A stretch of 33,011 bases of DNA, taken from Eggerthellaceae bacterium (GTDB lineage: Bacteria > Actinomycetota > Coriobacteriia > Coriobacteriales > Eggerthellaceae). The notes beneath the pieces were generated by a model. That model was given only the letters and a program-made list of their open reading frames with translations, was not told the DNA's origin and did no database searches. Positions 1 to 12,700 of the stretch are shown here, one piece after another (the first letter of the stretch is position 1; the number at the start of each line of letters is the position of its first letter). The stretch covers positions 1 through 33,011 of the forward strand of contig JAUNGO010000023.1 of the NCBI GenBank assembly GCA_030524475.1, written 5' to 3'. The position numbers were made by a program, and so were the translations under genes.

Positions 1-417
1 GCCGTTGTCCGGTGGTGCTGGCGAGGGTCGTTTGGGCTTTTACCGACCCATTCGAAAAGACCGTCACCAGCGAGGTTGCGCAGGGTTGATCGGGCGGCGC
101 TTCGCTTAACCTCGGCGGCTTCGGAGGGCTTCTCCATGCAGCTTCGCTTTTCGTACCAAACACATTGAAGCGCGAGCGCGATTCGTGCGGTAACCTTCAA
201 CACCGAAAAGGCGGCGAAGCCTTGTAGGCGTCAGACCGGCGAGGTACGTGCCTCGCCATTTGCGAATGCCAAAACGATCGCGCCTTCCGCTGTAGCTTGA
301 TCTAGCCCATGCTCTCGCCGTCGTTTTCGAGGAGGAGAGAGCGCTTGTCTATCGGGAGGCGGGAGAACTTTTGCGGAAGCGCTTTCGCTGGGCGCTTCTT
401 GGAGCGCAAGACGTTTC
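1..417. other. Left-edge region without an assigned gene
   Basis: No confident gene is seen. On the plus strand a frame open from the window edge ends with TGA at 87-89; its last residues read DPFEKTVTSEVAQG and its third codon positions are moderately GC-rich, so it could be the 3' end of a gene starting outside the window, but it is too short to judge. Another frame is open to the TGA at 166-168 and looks like noise. Short inverted repeats lie at 238-257 (GGCGAGG/CCTCGCC) and 376-398 (GAAGCGC/GCGCTTC). The second lies just downstream of the minus-strand tRNA and might end its transcript, but no T-run follows on that strand. Confidence 0.3.
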
Positions 418-500
418 TGGTAGGGGCGGTGGGACTCGAACCCACAATCCGAAGAGGCGGATTTTAAGTCCGCTGCGTATGCCAATTCCGCCACGCCCCC
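418..500 (-). tRNA. tRNA-Leu (anticodon UAA)
   Basis: On the minus strand the gene folds as a cloverleaf: acceptor stem GGGGGCG paired with CGCCCCU (one G-U pair), a D arm with GGCGGAAUUGGCAUACGC, an anticodon stem GCGGA/UCCGC around loop CUUAAAA (anticodon UAA, reading UUA), a short variable arm, and a T arm with GUGGGUUCGAGUCCCAC. CCA is encoded at the 3' end (418-420). The extra arm is short for a class II leucine tRNA but the anticodon is clear. A protein-like frame across this segment on the same strand is an artefact of the tRNA. Confidence 0.96.
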
Positions 501-717
501 GTTAAATCGTCGCTCGCGATGATACCACGACACGCGCCTCGCCGCGACCCTCATCGTAGCGAGGCTCGCCTCTCCGTTCGCTGGTGTGCTTTAGCTTACC
601 CCGCTTCACCCCCTCCCGCTATCTTGTGCCGAGGACCTGTATCTCCCCCTACATTTTGCACAGCGGAAGGGGTAAAAAATACGTTGAACCTCAAGGTTTG
701 ACGAGGCTGATTTCATG

Positions 718-743
718 CAGCTTATTCACCTGGTGGTAAGCTG
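718..743. promoter_or_regulatory. Inverted repeat just upstream of the giant adhesin gene
   Basis: CAGCTTA (718-724) and TAAGCTG (737-743) are perfect 7-bp arms around a 12-nt centre that itself contains CACC-T-GGTG. The right arm overlaps TGGTAAGCT (734-742), which resembles a weak extended -10. The repeat ends 19 nt before the ATG at 763, so it may be an operator or a 5' UTR hairpin. No convincing -35 goes with it; TTGACG at 698-703 is too far from TAAGCT. Confidence 0.4.
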
Positions 744-762
744 TATCAGTTGAGAGAGTTTC

Positions 763-3700
763 ATGCTTATTGTGCGTAATGCGGGGTGGACGCGCCTGTT
801 GAAACACGGCTACCCCCCCCCCCTCACTGGTTCATTGAAGGGGCTGGTTCACATGTTCAAGCAGATGGCGAATCGCTTGAAGGGCAACCGCGAAGAGAAG
901 AACGACGAGCAAAGTGCCGCCGTGCTCGCCGCGAGTGACACAAGCTGTGATAATAGCGCGAGTGGCGCAAATGATGTAAATGGCGAAGGTGCTGAAGGCG
1001 TCGTCGGGCGCAGCGTAAGTGCTGCGGGTGGCGAAGGTGTCGAAGGCGCCGCCGCGCGCAGCACGGGTGGCGAAGGTGCCGCGCGTGCCGCCGGCGCGAG
1101 TGCCGCACGCGGCAGCAAGCAGCGCGGCCGCCGCACGGCGTTGAAGGCGTCGTTTATCGCGGTGGCGGCAGCGTCGCTTCTCGCGCTGGCAGCCTATGCC
1201 ACGCCGGTGGTCGCCAGCTTGATGGCCACCGACGGCGAAGGCGGGAATACGACGACGGAAGAAACGACGCGCGCGGATGTGAGCGGCCTCAGCGTCACCG
1301 CCACGCCGGGTGATTCGACCGTGCCCGGCGTTACCTTCAAGACCGTCTGGGCGGACAACAACAACGTCAGCCGCCCGAAGATCGAGGACATGCTGTCGCG
1401 CCACGAGTATGCGGTGCAGTTCAGCGTTGAGGGCATCAAGGAAACGGTGGTCGTTAACGCGGAAACCGGAGAGACAAAAGACGTCACGTCCTTTCCGTTG
1501 ACCACGATTGACGAAGACGGCAAACTCGTCCCCAGCGAGGCAGCCGAGAGGTATCTCGGCATCAAGAGCCTTGACGACATTCTGGGCGGGAACAGCGATC
1601 TGGTTACCGTGGCAAGCGACAGCGTGGGCACCTATACCGCCAGCATCTCTGCCGCGCTCCCCAGCTCGGTGTCCCTCAAGATCGGTGACGGCGAGGCGGC
1701 GCCCCATCCGGTCACCTACTCCATAGCGCACGTGTATCCAGAGAGCATCGGCAAGAAGGAGAAGGACGGAACGACGAGCGCGTATCCCATCACGGGAACG
1801 GACGGCCAGCCCACGGGGCAGTACGCCTATGTCACCGCTAATCCAGAGACATATCCCAAGCAGTTCCAGGACCTCGGTGCAGACGAGTGCCTTCAGCTTC
1901 TGGATAACGTCGTCGTGCATGTCAAGCTCAACGTGGGTGACGAGATAAAGGAGCGGCAAGTAACCGTTCTCGATCCCGCCACCGGCGAAGAGATGCAGGT
2001 GACGCAGGAACCGCTGAACTCACTGACGGGCGATGACTGGGCAACCTACATCAAAAAGCACACGCAGCTCTCCGTCACGGCAGAGGAGGGCGTGAACGAC
2101 AAGTACACGCTTGCCGAGCTAGAAGAATACCTGTCGGATGACCGCCTGAGCGTCTCGCTGACAGATCCGGAGGCGGCTAATCCCAATGATTACACCGTCA
2201 CTCTGCGTGTGCCGCGCTATCGCCCGCAGGGGGACATGATCGTCTACAAGATGCAGAAGGTCAGTCTTGACAAGACGGACGAAAGCGGTGCCACCGCCCC
2301 TGACGACAGCATCGAATCTGAGGGCGAGTTTGGCGACAACTTCGAGGAGCCGTGCTTCTATCCCATAAGCGACTACTACGGAGCCACGTACGATAACCAG
2401 GGCGCCGTCAACCACGGCAGCGACACGACAGCCGTGTACTCGGGCGGCACTATGTCCATCACCCACATGGGCAACACCTCGTACAGCGCATGGAAGCGCT
2501 GGCTTGACGGCACCGACAAGAGCAAGCGCACTGATACCACGTACACGCTCTGGCGTTATTCGTCGAGCCTTGCCGCGACGAACCCGAACGACCCGTCTCC
2601 TTTCAGCAAAGCGGCCCAGGTGTCTGACTCGACGGGCAAGTTCGTGTCGTTTACCGTCACGGCAGCAGAAAATCAGAGCAGCGACTCTATCAACCTCGGC
2701 ACCAAGCTGTGGGAGAAATACACAGACGCTGATGGCAATACCACGCTCAAGCTCGCGAAATACGACCAGGACGGCTATGCGTACATCTACTTGCTGCGAG
2801 AGGAGTCCCTCGGGGACTACGAGACCGTCTTCGGAATCGTCAGCGAGGATACCGGCAAGGCGGCAGACAAATCCCTGCCCTCTTATCAGAACAGCCAGTT
2901 TGACGGTTATGTGGACTGGGCCTATGGAGAAAACGAGCTCAACACTTGGACGAGAGCCTCTTCGGACAAGGGTGTGTACGATGGTGGAGTCATCACCAAC
3001 CGCCTTGTGGGCTCGACAACCGCCGAGGTGACCAAGACCTGGAACGCCGCTGCATTCCAGGACCAGCTGGGCGACGTCGAGGTGACGCTGAAAGTTCAGC
3101 GTAAGCCAGAGTACAGGCTTGAGCTTCAGGAGGACGGTTTTTACAAACCTGTCGAGACTACAGAAGGTGACTGGGAAGACGTCCCCGCCGACAAGACGGA
3201 GAGCGCACCTACTGACGACACCGAGGAGGCCCCTGACGGCCTCGCTGCCGGTGCCACGACGGACGGTGCCGACGATGATCAGGCCGGCGACGAGGGGGAA
3301 ACCCCAGGTGACGAGATGGGTGGCGAGAACAAACCCGACCCCTACATCGTGAAGCTGAACAGCTGGAACGCGGAGTCCCTAATTCAGACGGCTTCTGGCA
3401 CGTTTGACGGGTACGACACCTTTGGCTTTAAGTACGAGTATCGCTGGGTGGAGACGGACGTCACGCAGAACGGCGTCTCCGTGTGGAACCAGAACAAGAG
3501 CGAGGAAGACCCCGCTGACTTCAAGCTGCAGCTCAGGGACGAGGACGGCAACGTTCAGACCGTGCCATTTAAGTCTGAGCCCAGCCCAGACGGCCAGACC
3601 ATCACCAACTCGTTCATGAACGAGACCACCATTCACGCACAGAAGTGGTGGGCGCAGGTCTCCAATGCGGACGAGGCTACAAGTGAAGACCAGCTGGATA

Positions 3701-6700
3701 CCGTCAAGGATCCTGGACAGCACGACGGCATTGCCTGGACGCAGAGTCCCGCGTGGGGCAGCTCCATCACTCTCAAGCTCATCCGAGACAACGATGTCGT
3801 GCTGAGTGGCATCCAGCTGGGCGGCAGCGACAAGCAGCCGGGAGCCTCCTGGACGCAGACGCTTAATGACGGAAGTGGAGCCACGGTCACGCTGACGATC
3901 CCGGACGACGGGCAGACGCCCCCCAATGGCACCGGTCCGGCTGATCCCAGCGCATGGAACATCGACATCTCTGGCCTGCCTAAGTACGACGAGAACGGCG
4001 CGCTGTACCGCTATGTTCTCATTGAGGACGATGACGAGCACATCTATGTCTCCGACCGAGAGTTCCGCGGAAACTCGGCTTGGGACGACGAGGGCATAAC
4101 GTACCTCTACAACGCCCCCGGCCCCGGTGAGCGTTCGCTTATCAATGTCTCCAAGCAGTGGTATAACGGCGACAACGCCACCAACGACCCCGTCAAGGTT
4201 GAGCTCCGCGCCAGGATACCTCTTTACTACATGGTGAGCGTCACGAATGACGGTGCCTTTGTGAGCGGCAACTCAGGCCGCCCGCATGAGGAAAAGAAGC
4301 TTGCCTACGATAAAGACGAAGTCATCGCCACCCTCACGCTCAACGAGGACAACGCCTGGTTTGACACCGTTACCATGGACGTGGGCGGCCTGGACACTGA
4401 TCTCTCGACTATCGCAAAGAATCTTTATATCAAGGAGATAGACAGCTCGGGGACCGTCGCCACCACAACCGACGGTGCGGAAGAGGCTCGGTCGTATGAC
4501 AACAAGGTCATCACGCACTCTGTCGCTGCCCAGGACAGCACGTACAGCTCTCTTCTCATGAACTGGGACGATACCGACAACGACCGCTATCTTGTCCAGT
4601 CCGCCTCCGCCCTCAATCCTGAAAAGAAGAGCTACGTTGACCGCATAACGTACGGCACAAATTCAAACAAGAAGTCGCTTGAGGTCACCAACACACGCAT
4701 CGGTCTGGTGAATATCGACATCACCAAGGACTGGAAGGACGCCGGCTCAAGCGCGCGTCCCGACGCCATGTTTGACCTGACGCTCAACGAACGGGACTAT
4801 GTGGCTACGTTTGTCTTGGACGCTGACGGCATCTCGGTGCAGATCGCCAAGAGCGATGACCCGACAAACTCTGTGACTCAGAAGCTCTACAAGGAGGTTG
4901 GCACCACGCTGGAGAACTCAACCCGGCTCACCGCAGCTGACGCCAGCGTCTCCGCAGACGGTCACACCCTGAGCTTTGCTGCGCCCTCGACCAAGACCGA
5001 TTCTGGTGCCCTCACGCAGGGCGCCAACGGCACGGTGCATGTCCTCTGTCTGCCCAAGTACGATCCCAAGGGCGCTGTGCTTCACTGGAACGTGGCGGAG
5101 AACTGGGCAACAGACGACGTGGGCGACTACGCCAAGAGCGGCGGCGTTACCAGTGAGGATTACACCTCCGCCTGGCACGAGGGCGACGAGATCTCTTGCA
5201 AGTTTTCCAACGAGCGCGCCGGCACCAAGGATGTCGTCTTCAACACCCACTGGTACGACCAGTACGTGAAGGAGACGCTCGACCAGCGCATCGACATCTT
5301 CCTCACGCTGTACAAGACCGTGTGGAAGTATGACGAGAACGGCAACCTGGTCAGGGACGAAAAGGGTAATCCCGTGGTCGATAGGTACGTCCCCCTCGAG
5401 GAGGAGGAGTATAAGGAGTACAACTGGCAGACGGCAGAAACGGGTGACAACTACGTCCAGCACGCCACAATCTCAAGCCTGCCCAAGTACGACGACCATG
5501 GCACCGAGATCGTCTACTATGCCAGCGCTCACACAAACACGTCGGACAACGCGGCTGACGACCTGGGATACGACCCGCAGTGGTTCACATACGATGAGAG
5601 TGAGAACGACCCCTCCAACAATGCTTGGTCTGGTGACGAGGCCACGTACAACGAATATCCGGGCAGCAGCACGTGGGATTCCGGTGAAAACAACACCGAG
5701 GTGGGTCGCGCTCCCGCACGGGCCGAGGACGTGACGGCTGAGGGCGTTGTGACCAGAGAGGGCGGTGACCGAGGAAACGCCGTGCGCGAGGGCGGCACCA
5801 TCAACTTCCGCATCTCCGGCAACGCGACCATCAAGGGAAGCAAGCTCTGGCAGAACGTCCCAGGCGGCGTAAGCGCAGACAACCTGCCCGAAATCGCGGT
5901 CATGGTCACGCGCAAGCTGGCGGGTGATGCGAACACCACGTTCGAGGGCGTGAAGTACTACTACAACGAAAATGACCCCTATTACACCGTTGACACCTAC
6001 GCAAAGGGTGACACCAGAGACTACGGCGTACAAAACGGCTCGACGGTCATCGCCTGGACGACCGACCTTGAGGAGAAGACGACAAACAACTTTGAGTTCA
6101 CGCTGAACAGCTATGGTGACAACAGCAGTGGCGCGGACAAGGACCCCACGCTTCTGCCGCGATACAACCGCAATGGTGCAATATACGAGTACCGCGCTGA
6201 GGAAGTGGTGGCCGGTCTTATGGGCACGCCGGGCGGCCTCCAGATCAGGGATGCCGGCGAGGGCGATGACGACCATTTCTCCGGTGCCGACTCGGGCGGC
6301 AAGACGTACAAGGTGACGTTCAGCATCGTGCAGGAGGGGGAGAGCGGCTCGTTCTCCATCACCAACGTGTACAACCCGACGAAGGGCAGTCTGAAGGTCA
6401 AGAAGCTCTTTGCCGGTCGCGACGAGAATGACAACTACCCCACCGTGACGTTTGAGTTGTGGCGCTATTTCTACGACGATGATGATCAGAGCGAAAGGAT
6501 CGCCGAGAGCCTTGTGACCACAGCGACGCTCAGGGGCGGCGCGGTTGACAGCAGTGGCAAGGCTGGAGACATCACAGAGACTAGCTCCACGAAGGGCAAC
6601 GGCACGGGCGAGGTTACGTTCGATAAGCTGGACGTCTATGCGCCCAACGGCGAGTACTGGCACTACTACGTGGTCGAGAAGGGCATCGGCGGCTACACCA

Positions 6701-9700
6701 GCGCCGTCGAAACGTACGATAAGGCCGATGTGACTGTGCCGGATACTGCAAAAATGAGCGCGGGTGCAACGTCTGAGGCGGTGACAATCCTGCCTAAGGA
6801 GAGCTCAGACGAGCCCTCGACGGCGGATGCCGGCGCCACTCCGAGCGTGAACTCGGGCGATGTGGCCTTCACTTTCAAGAACGAGTACAAAGACGGCAAG
6901 ACGCTGGTCTCCCTTACGGGCACAAAGTTCTGGGACGACGCGAACAACGCGCTCGACGCACGTCCGAAGGCGGAGGACTTCTTTGACGGCATCACGCTCA
7001 AGCGCGTCTCTACTGCCACGGAGCAAGTTGAGGATAATCTCAAGCTGCAGCGGACCGATCTGAACGGAGCCAATTTCCTGAGCTACAAGACCTCTGGTGT
7101 GGGTCAGGGCGAAAGCGGAAACCCCAACACCTACACGTTCGAAATCAAAAACCTCGAGCGCTGGGCGCCCGACGGATCGGAGTGGGAGTACACCATCACC
7201 GAAACGGTGCCCAAAGGGTACTATCCGCGGGGTGACGACGGCGCCAGCGCAACTGTCAGTGCGCCGAGCGACGAAGAAACATATACGGCCTCATTTAATC
7301 CTGAGGGCGGTTACGCTTGGACGAACGCGTTCAACGGTTTCGTGACCGTCAAGAAGCGCTGGGACGATGGCGAAAATGACTACAAGCTGCGGCCTACGAA
7401 AATAACCGTCGAGCTTCAGGCCAAGGTGGGAGAAGGCGACACGTGGGGCGCTGCGTATGACGCGCTTGCCAGCTACTTCTCGGCCGATACTGATTACCTC
7501 AGCAAGCTGTTCGAGGGTAGCCTCAAGGATGAAGCCAATAACAACAAGCCGACGTCTCAGTATGTGCTGACAGGCGACGCGAGCCAAAACGACTGGGAAA
7601 TGACGGTGGGCTTCCTGCCGCTTAAGGTGAGGCAGGACGCAAGTTCTACGCCCGAGGACGTTTCGTATCGTTTCGTTGAGGTTGCGATTGACGGCCACGA
7701 GGTCACTCAAACGCCAACTACGGGTGATACGGTAGTGTACACCAACGCTCCAGGTTCTGGCGGCACGGTTCTCTCGTACACCACGTCGCAGGAAACTTCG
7801 AGCCCAACCGACGTAGGCGGGAAGAACGCGAGAACCACCACTATCACCAATGCGCTCGACAGCACGTCGATTAAGCTGAGCAAGACGTGGGAAGATCAAG
7901 ACAATAGGTGGTTTACGCGTCCCGGCACGTCTTCGGACAACAACACGTGGGAGATAACGATTGCGCTGCAGCGCACAACTGGTACTGGCGATTCGGCAAC
8001 TTGGGAATGGGCTGTGCCGTACGACAGCGATTCGAGAAACCTGAGCAACCTGCACGTAGTTCCTGACGACGTTATCAGCGCGCACTATACGGCCACAGGA
8101 AACACCTCCACAGCGACGATTGGAAACTTGCCCAAGTCTGACGGCGCTGGCGGTACGTACAAGTATCGCTTGGTCGAGCTTGTTCCCGATGGATATACGG
8201 TAAAGAACGCTACCTTGATGGACGTTACCGGTCAAGGGTACTCCTACGCCCTCCCAATCGTTACCACCGGTAACGATGGCATCGACGTTAGCTCCTTCAC
8301 AAACAAGTGGGAGACGGTGAGCCTCGAAGGCACGAAGGTATGGAACAACCTCGGTGTGAGTGAAGTATCCAAGCCGACGCTTGCAGACGATAAATCGAAC
8401 GCTCCCAAGATGACGCTGTCTCGCACAACGGACGACCCGGCTAGTAAGGATGCCACGTGGGAAGACGTAACCGAGTTGGCCGCGGGTGATTCTGCAATAC
8501 AGTGGTCACAAGAATCTGACGAAGATGACTGGACTTTCGAGTACAGCAACCTGCCCAAATGCGACCAGCATGGTAACGCGTATTACTACAAGGCCGAGGA
8601 AGAAATAAATACGGGTGCGGGTTATGGCTTCTACCCCTCGTATGGGTCTGGCGATTCTGGCGCTGAATACAAGGGCAGCGATGGCAAGCAGCTTTCCGCG
8701 CAGAAGAACGCTACCATTACAAACACCGTAACGCGTTTCACCTTCGACAAGAAGGCCGCAAAAACTTCTGAAGGTGAGGAAGAGACGTCGCTTAACGACG
8801 TCACATTCGAAATTCGGGACACTGTCAAAAACGAAGACAGTGGCAAATATGAGCCGAGCGGCAAAATTGCCACGTGGTCACGCGCGGTTGACAGCAGTGG
8901 CGCGATTTCCGAGTCGGTCACGATTGCCACGGGCGACGAGGCCAGCTCGATTGCGACAGCGGGCGTAGTGCGCGTGCAGAAAACCGACGACAACAAGTGC
9001 TACATTGTTGGTCTGCCTGTGGGTAACTACTGGGTCAAGGAAACGGCAGCACCCTTTGGCTATCAGGCTGCCGATGACTTCATGATTCGTGTCCGTAGCG
9101 GCGGCGCGGTGCAAATCTATGATGCCTATAAGGATCGCGTGATCGGTGGGAACAGCGAGAGCGACGTGACCAAAGATCTCAAAGCTGAGGTTATTGGTAC
9201 GTTGGGGGACAAGACGTCGAAGGTTACCGTGTACGACAGCCCAGCAACCATCACGGCAACGGTCGTGGGCACGAAAACGATCGATGGCCGCGTATGGACG
9301 AATACTGACAAGTTTACGTTCAATGTATATCAGCTCAAGGTGAGCAGTGCTGATGATGCTGCTAATGTCACATATGTGACGGATGAAAACGGGCAAAAAA
9401 AGATTGTGAAAACGGGCGTTGCCGCCTATGCGGAGGACATGGAAAGCGGTTCGCAGAACATTACGTTCACCCCGGAGTTCTCCTATACGCATGCGGAGCT
9501 CGAGGCGGCTCAAAAAGCGGAAACTGCCACCTATGATGAGACAGATAAGTCGTGGACTCTGCAATATGAGATTGAAGAGGCGTTGCCTGAGGGCGTTGAC
9601 CCGAACGAGGACGGTAGTGCTACTCAGAAAGGCATGACCTACACCGCCAATCCGCAGCGGATTAAGGTGGTTGTGGCGCCGGACAACTCCGATGATGCCA

Positions 9701-12700
9701 TAGCAAAGGGTCGCCTTAGCGCCACGGTGACGTATCTAAACAAGGAAGACGAACCGCTGGATGAAGTCAAAACCCTTGCGTTCACCAACAAGTACGTGGC
9801 AACTCCTGTTACCGGCACGATAGCGGCAACCAAGAAGGTTAACAATCCGAACGGCGGCGGTTACAGCCTTGCTGCCAACAATTTCAGCTTTACGCTGACG
9901 GCGACAAGCGACAACGCAAAGGCGCTTGCGAGTGCGCAGTGGAATGGTGACACCTTCAAGACGGTCACCAACGACGCTTCGGGTGCAGTAGCGTTTGGCG
10001 ATATCACCTTTAAAGCGCCAGGCGAGTATAAGTACGAGGTGAAGGAAAACAACATCACTGAAGGTACACTGAACGGCTACCCCTCTAGCGACTTTGAGAA
10101 GGACGGCTCAACCTATACCATCACCTACGAGATCGCCGACGACACGGAGGGCGCGCTCTATGTGAAGAGCAAGACCGTTATTAAGAAGGCGAGCGACGGA
10201 AAAGAGACGATCGTAACCGATTCGACGACCAACTCTAACAACGATATTGTGACGGTGGGCTTTGAGAACACGTACAAGCCGAAGTTCACGACGGCGACGC
10301 TCGGCGCGACCAAGGTGCTGACGGGCAACCGCCCGCTGGCGGTGAACGACTTTGAGTTTATGTTGACGGCGACGGACGGCAAGGCGGCCGATGGGGCGAC
10401 GGCAATTGATGTTGCGAACGTGCCGATGCCCAAGGACTACGACCAGGCAACTCATAGCATTAAGAAGAAAAATGGCGCGCCTGACAACAACGACAAAGCC
10501 ACCGTTTCCTTCGGCGAGATCGAGTACACGACTGTAGGCACTTACACCTACACGATTTCCGAGGTTGCGGGCCAGCTCGGTGGTGTGAGCTACGATGATA
10601 CAACTTACACCGCAACGGTGACGGTGACGGACGGCATAACGGGCGATGATGGCAACATTACGGACAAGGGTAAGCTCCACGCGACGGTGACGTACACGAA
10701 GGACGGCGATAGTGACCCCGTTATGACCCCCGCATTCACCAATTCGTACAAGGCTGAAACACCGGCTGAAACACCTGCTAATACCAACCTGCAGATTTCG
10801 GCCACCAAGGCGCTTACTGCGCCAGCCACGGACGGCAAAGGCGGCACGACGAACCTTGCGATTGACCCGAACGAGTTCAGCTTTACCATGACGCCGCAGA
10901 AGGTGGGTAATGACAAGCCGACTGACGAAGCCGTTAGGGTCATGACCATCACAAAGGGCAACGATGCTACTGCGGATGGTGCGACCACCGTGAATTTCGG
11001 CACGCTGAGCTTCTCGACCGAGACCGCTACAACGAATAGTGGCGAGAACGCAGGCAAGACCGCCGGCGGCAAGATTTCGCTGCCGTGGTTGGTAGCGAAC
11101 AAACTTGCTTCCGAGTCGGAGGGCGCAAACGACAATCCCACTTACACCATCACTTATGAGGTGGCTGAGACGAGCGGTGCTGACACTGACCATATTGCCT
11201 ATAGCACCGACAAGTACATTGTCGTCGTCACGGTGACCGACAACTTGAATGGCGAGTTGAGTGTTGACAAGACCATCACAAAGGACGATAAGAACGCGAA
11301 TGGTATCGCGTTCACGAATACCTACACGCCCACGCCTGTTACGGACACGCTGGGCATTACCAAGACCGTGACTGCTTCTAACGGCAACACGTTCCCGAAG
11401 CTTGCCGGCAACGAGTTCTCCTTCACCATCACACGCACGGCCGCGCCTGTCGGTGCAGTAGATGCGTTCGGTATGAGCGGGAACAGCAAGGTTGTAGGCA
11501 ATGCCGCTGACGTAATCACGGATGGCAAGCCTACGCCGGGTACTGCCGAAACTACGCTCACTTTCGACAAGCCAGGCGAGTACAAGTTCACTGTGGCAGA
11601 GAACGAGATCGGGAATAAGGTGGGCGAGTACAGCGGACAGCGCTTCTCGAAAGACACGTCGACCTACGAGGTTACGTACGAGGTCGGTTATGACGACGAT
11701 AACGATAACCCCAGATCGCTTGAGATCAAGCGCATCGAGAAGAAGACCGTCAAGAAGGCGTCGGACGGCGCGACGGCAACCAGCACAACCACGACGCTTA
11801 AAGCTGATGAGAGCCCTGTTGTCGATTTCGACAACGGCTACGACCCGCAGAATGCAAGCGTGACGTTGAAGGCCAAGAAGCAACTCGTGGGCAATCTGCC
11901 GCTGACCGCAGGTCAGTTCAGCTTTACGCTGACGGCAACGGGCGAGCAGGGCAATCTCTCAGTGGTTAAAGCTGAGGACACGCCCATGCCTGGTGAGAAC
12001 CAGATGGGCGGCACTGCTACCGCCACCAATGGCGATCCCGCTGGGAATAACACAGCCGAGGTCGTCTTCGGCAGCATCACCTACACGAAGCCGGGCATCT
12101 ATTGCTACACCATTACCGAGCCCAAGCCCGAAAACGCTATCCCTGGCGTGGCTTACGCTGTCGGTTCGACGTACCATGTGACCGTGACGGTCGACGACGT
12201 GAACGGCACTCTCACGCCTACCATTAAGTACGACGGCCAGGAGTACAAGGAGGGCGACGCAAACGCGGATGACGTTCTGCCGAAGTTCATCAACACCTAC
12301 ACGGATACCGCATTCGCCAACACGGGGTTGACCATTACGGGTAGCAAGGAACTGCTCGGGCGCACGATAACCGTTACTGGTGGCGAGCAGGTGGAGCCTG
12401 ATCCCGTCGAGGCACCGGAGGCAACGCCTGGTGAGGCGCTCGATGGTTCAACCGGCACCGACGGAACTGCGCTTGAAACGTCGGGCAACGCCGATGGCGA
12501 AAATATTGTTTACGGTGCGGAAGGCGCTGACAGCAAGACTTCTTCCGGCGGTTCGCCCAACGCCAACGGCGGTGCGGGCGCATCCGAGGACGAGGGGTCG
12601 AGCACCGATACAAACACCGACGGCAACTCGTCCGAGAGCAAGGCATCGGCAAGCAGCGCCGCCGCAAGCAGCGCCAAGACGGTTGCGGCTGGCGCAACCG

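Noticed and set aside
231..554. Minus-strand open frame of 107 codons
   Set aside because: It runs through the tRNA-Leu gene, a common false gene call.
697..705. TTTGACGAG before the adhesin gene as a third copy of the leu motif
   Set aside because: Only nine bases match and GGTAA is about 30 bases away instead of 1-3, so it is probably chance.
10108..11883. Minus-strand open frame (591 codons) opposite the pilin-type repeats
   Set aside because: Shadow of the repeated adhesin modules; no start signal or domain.
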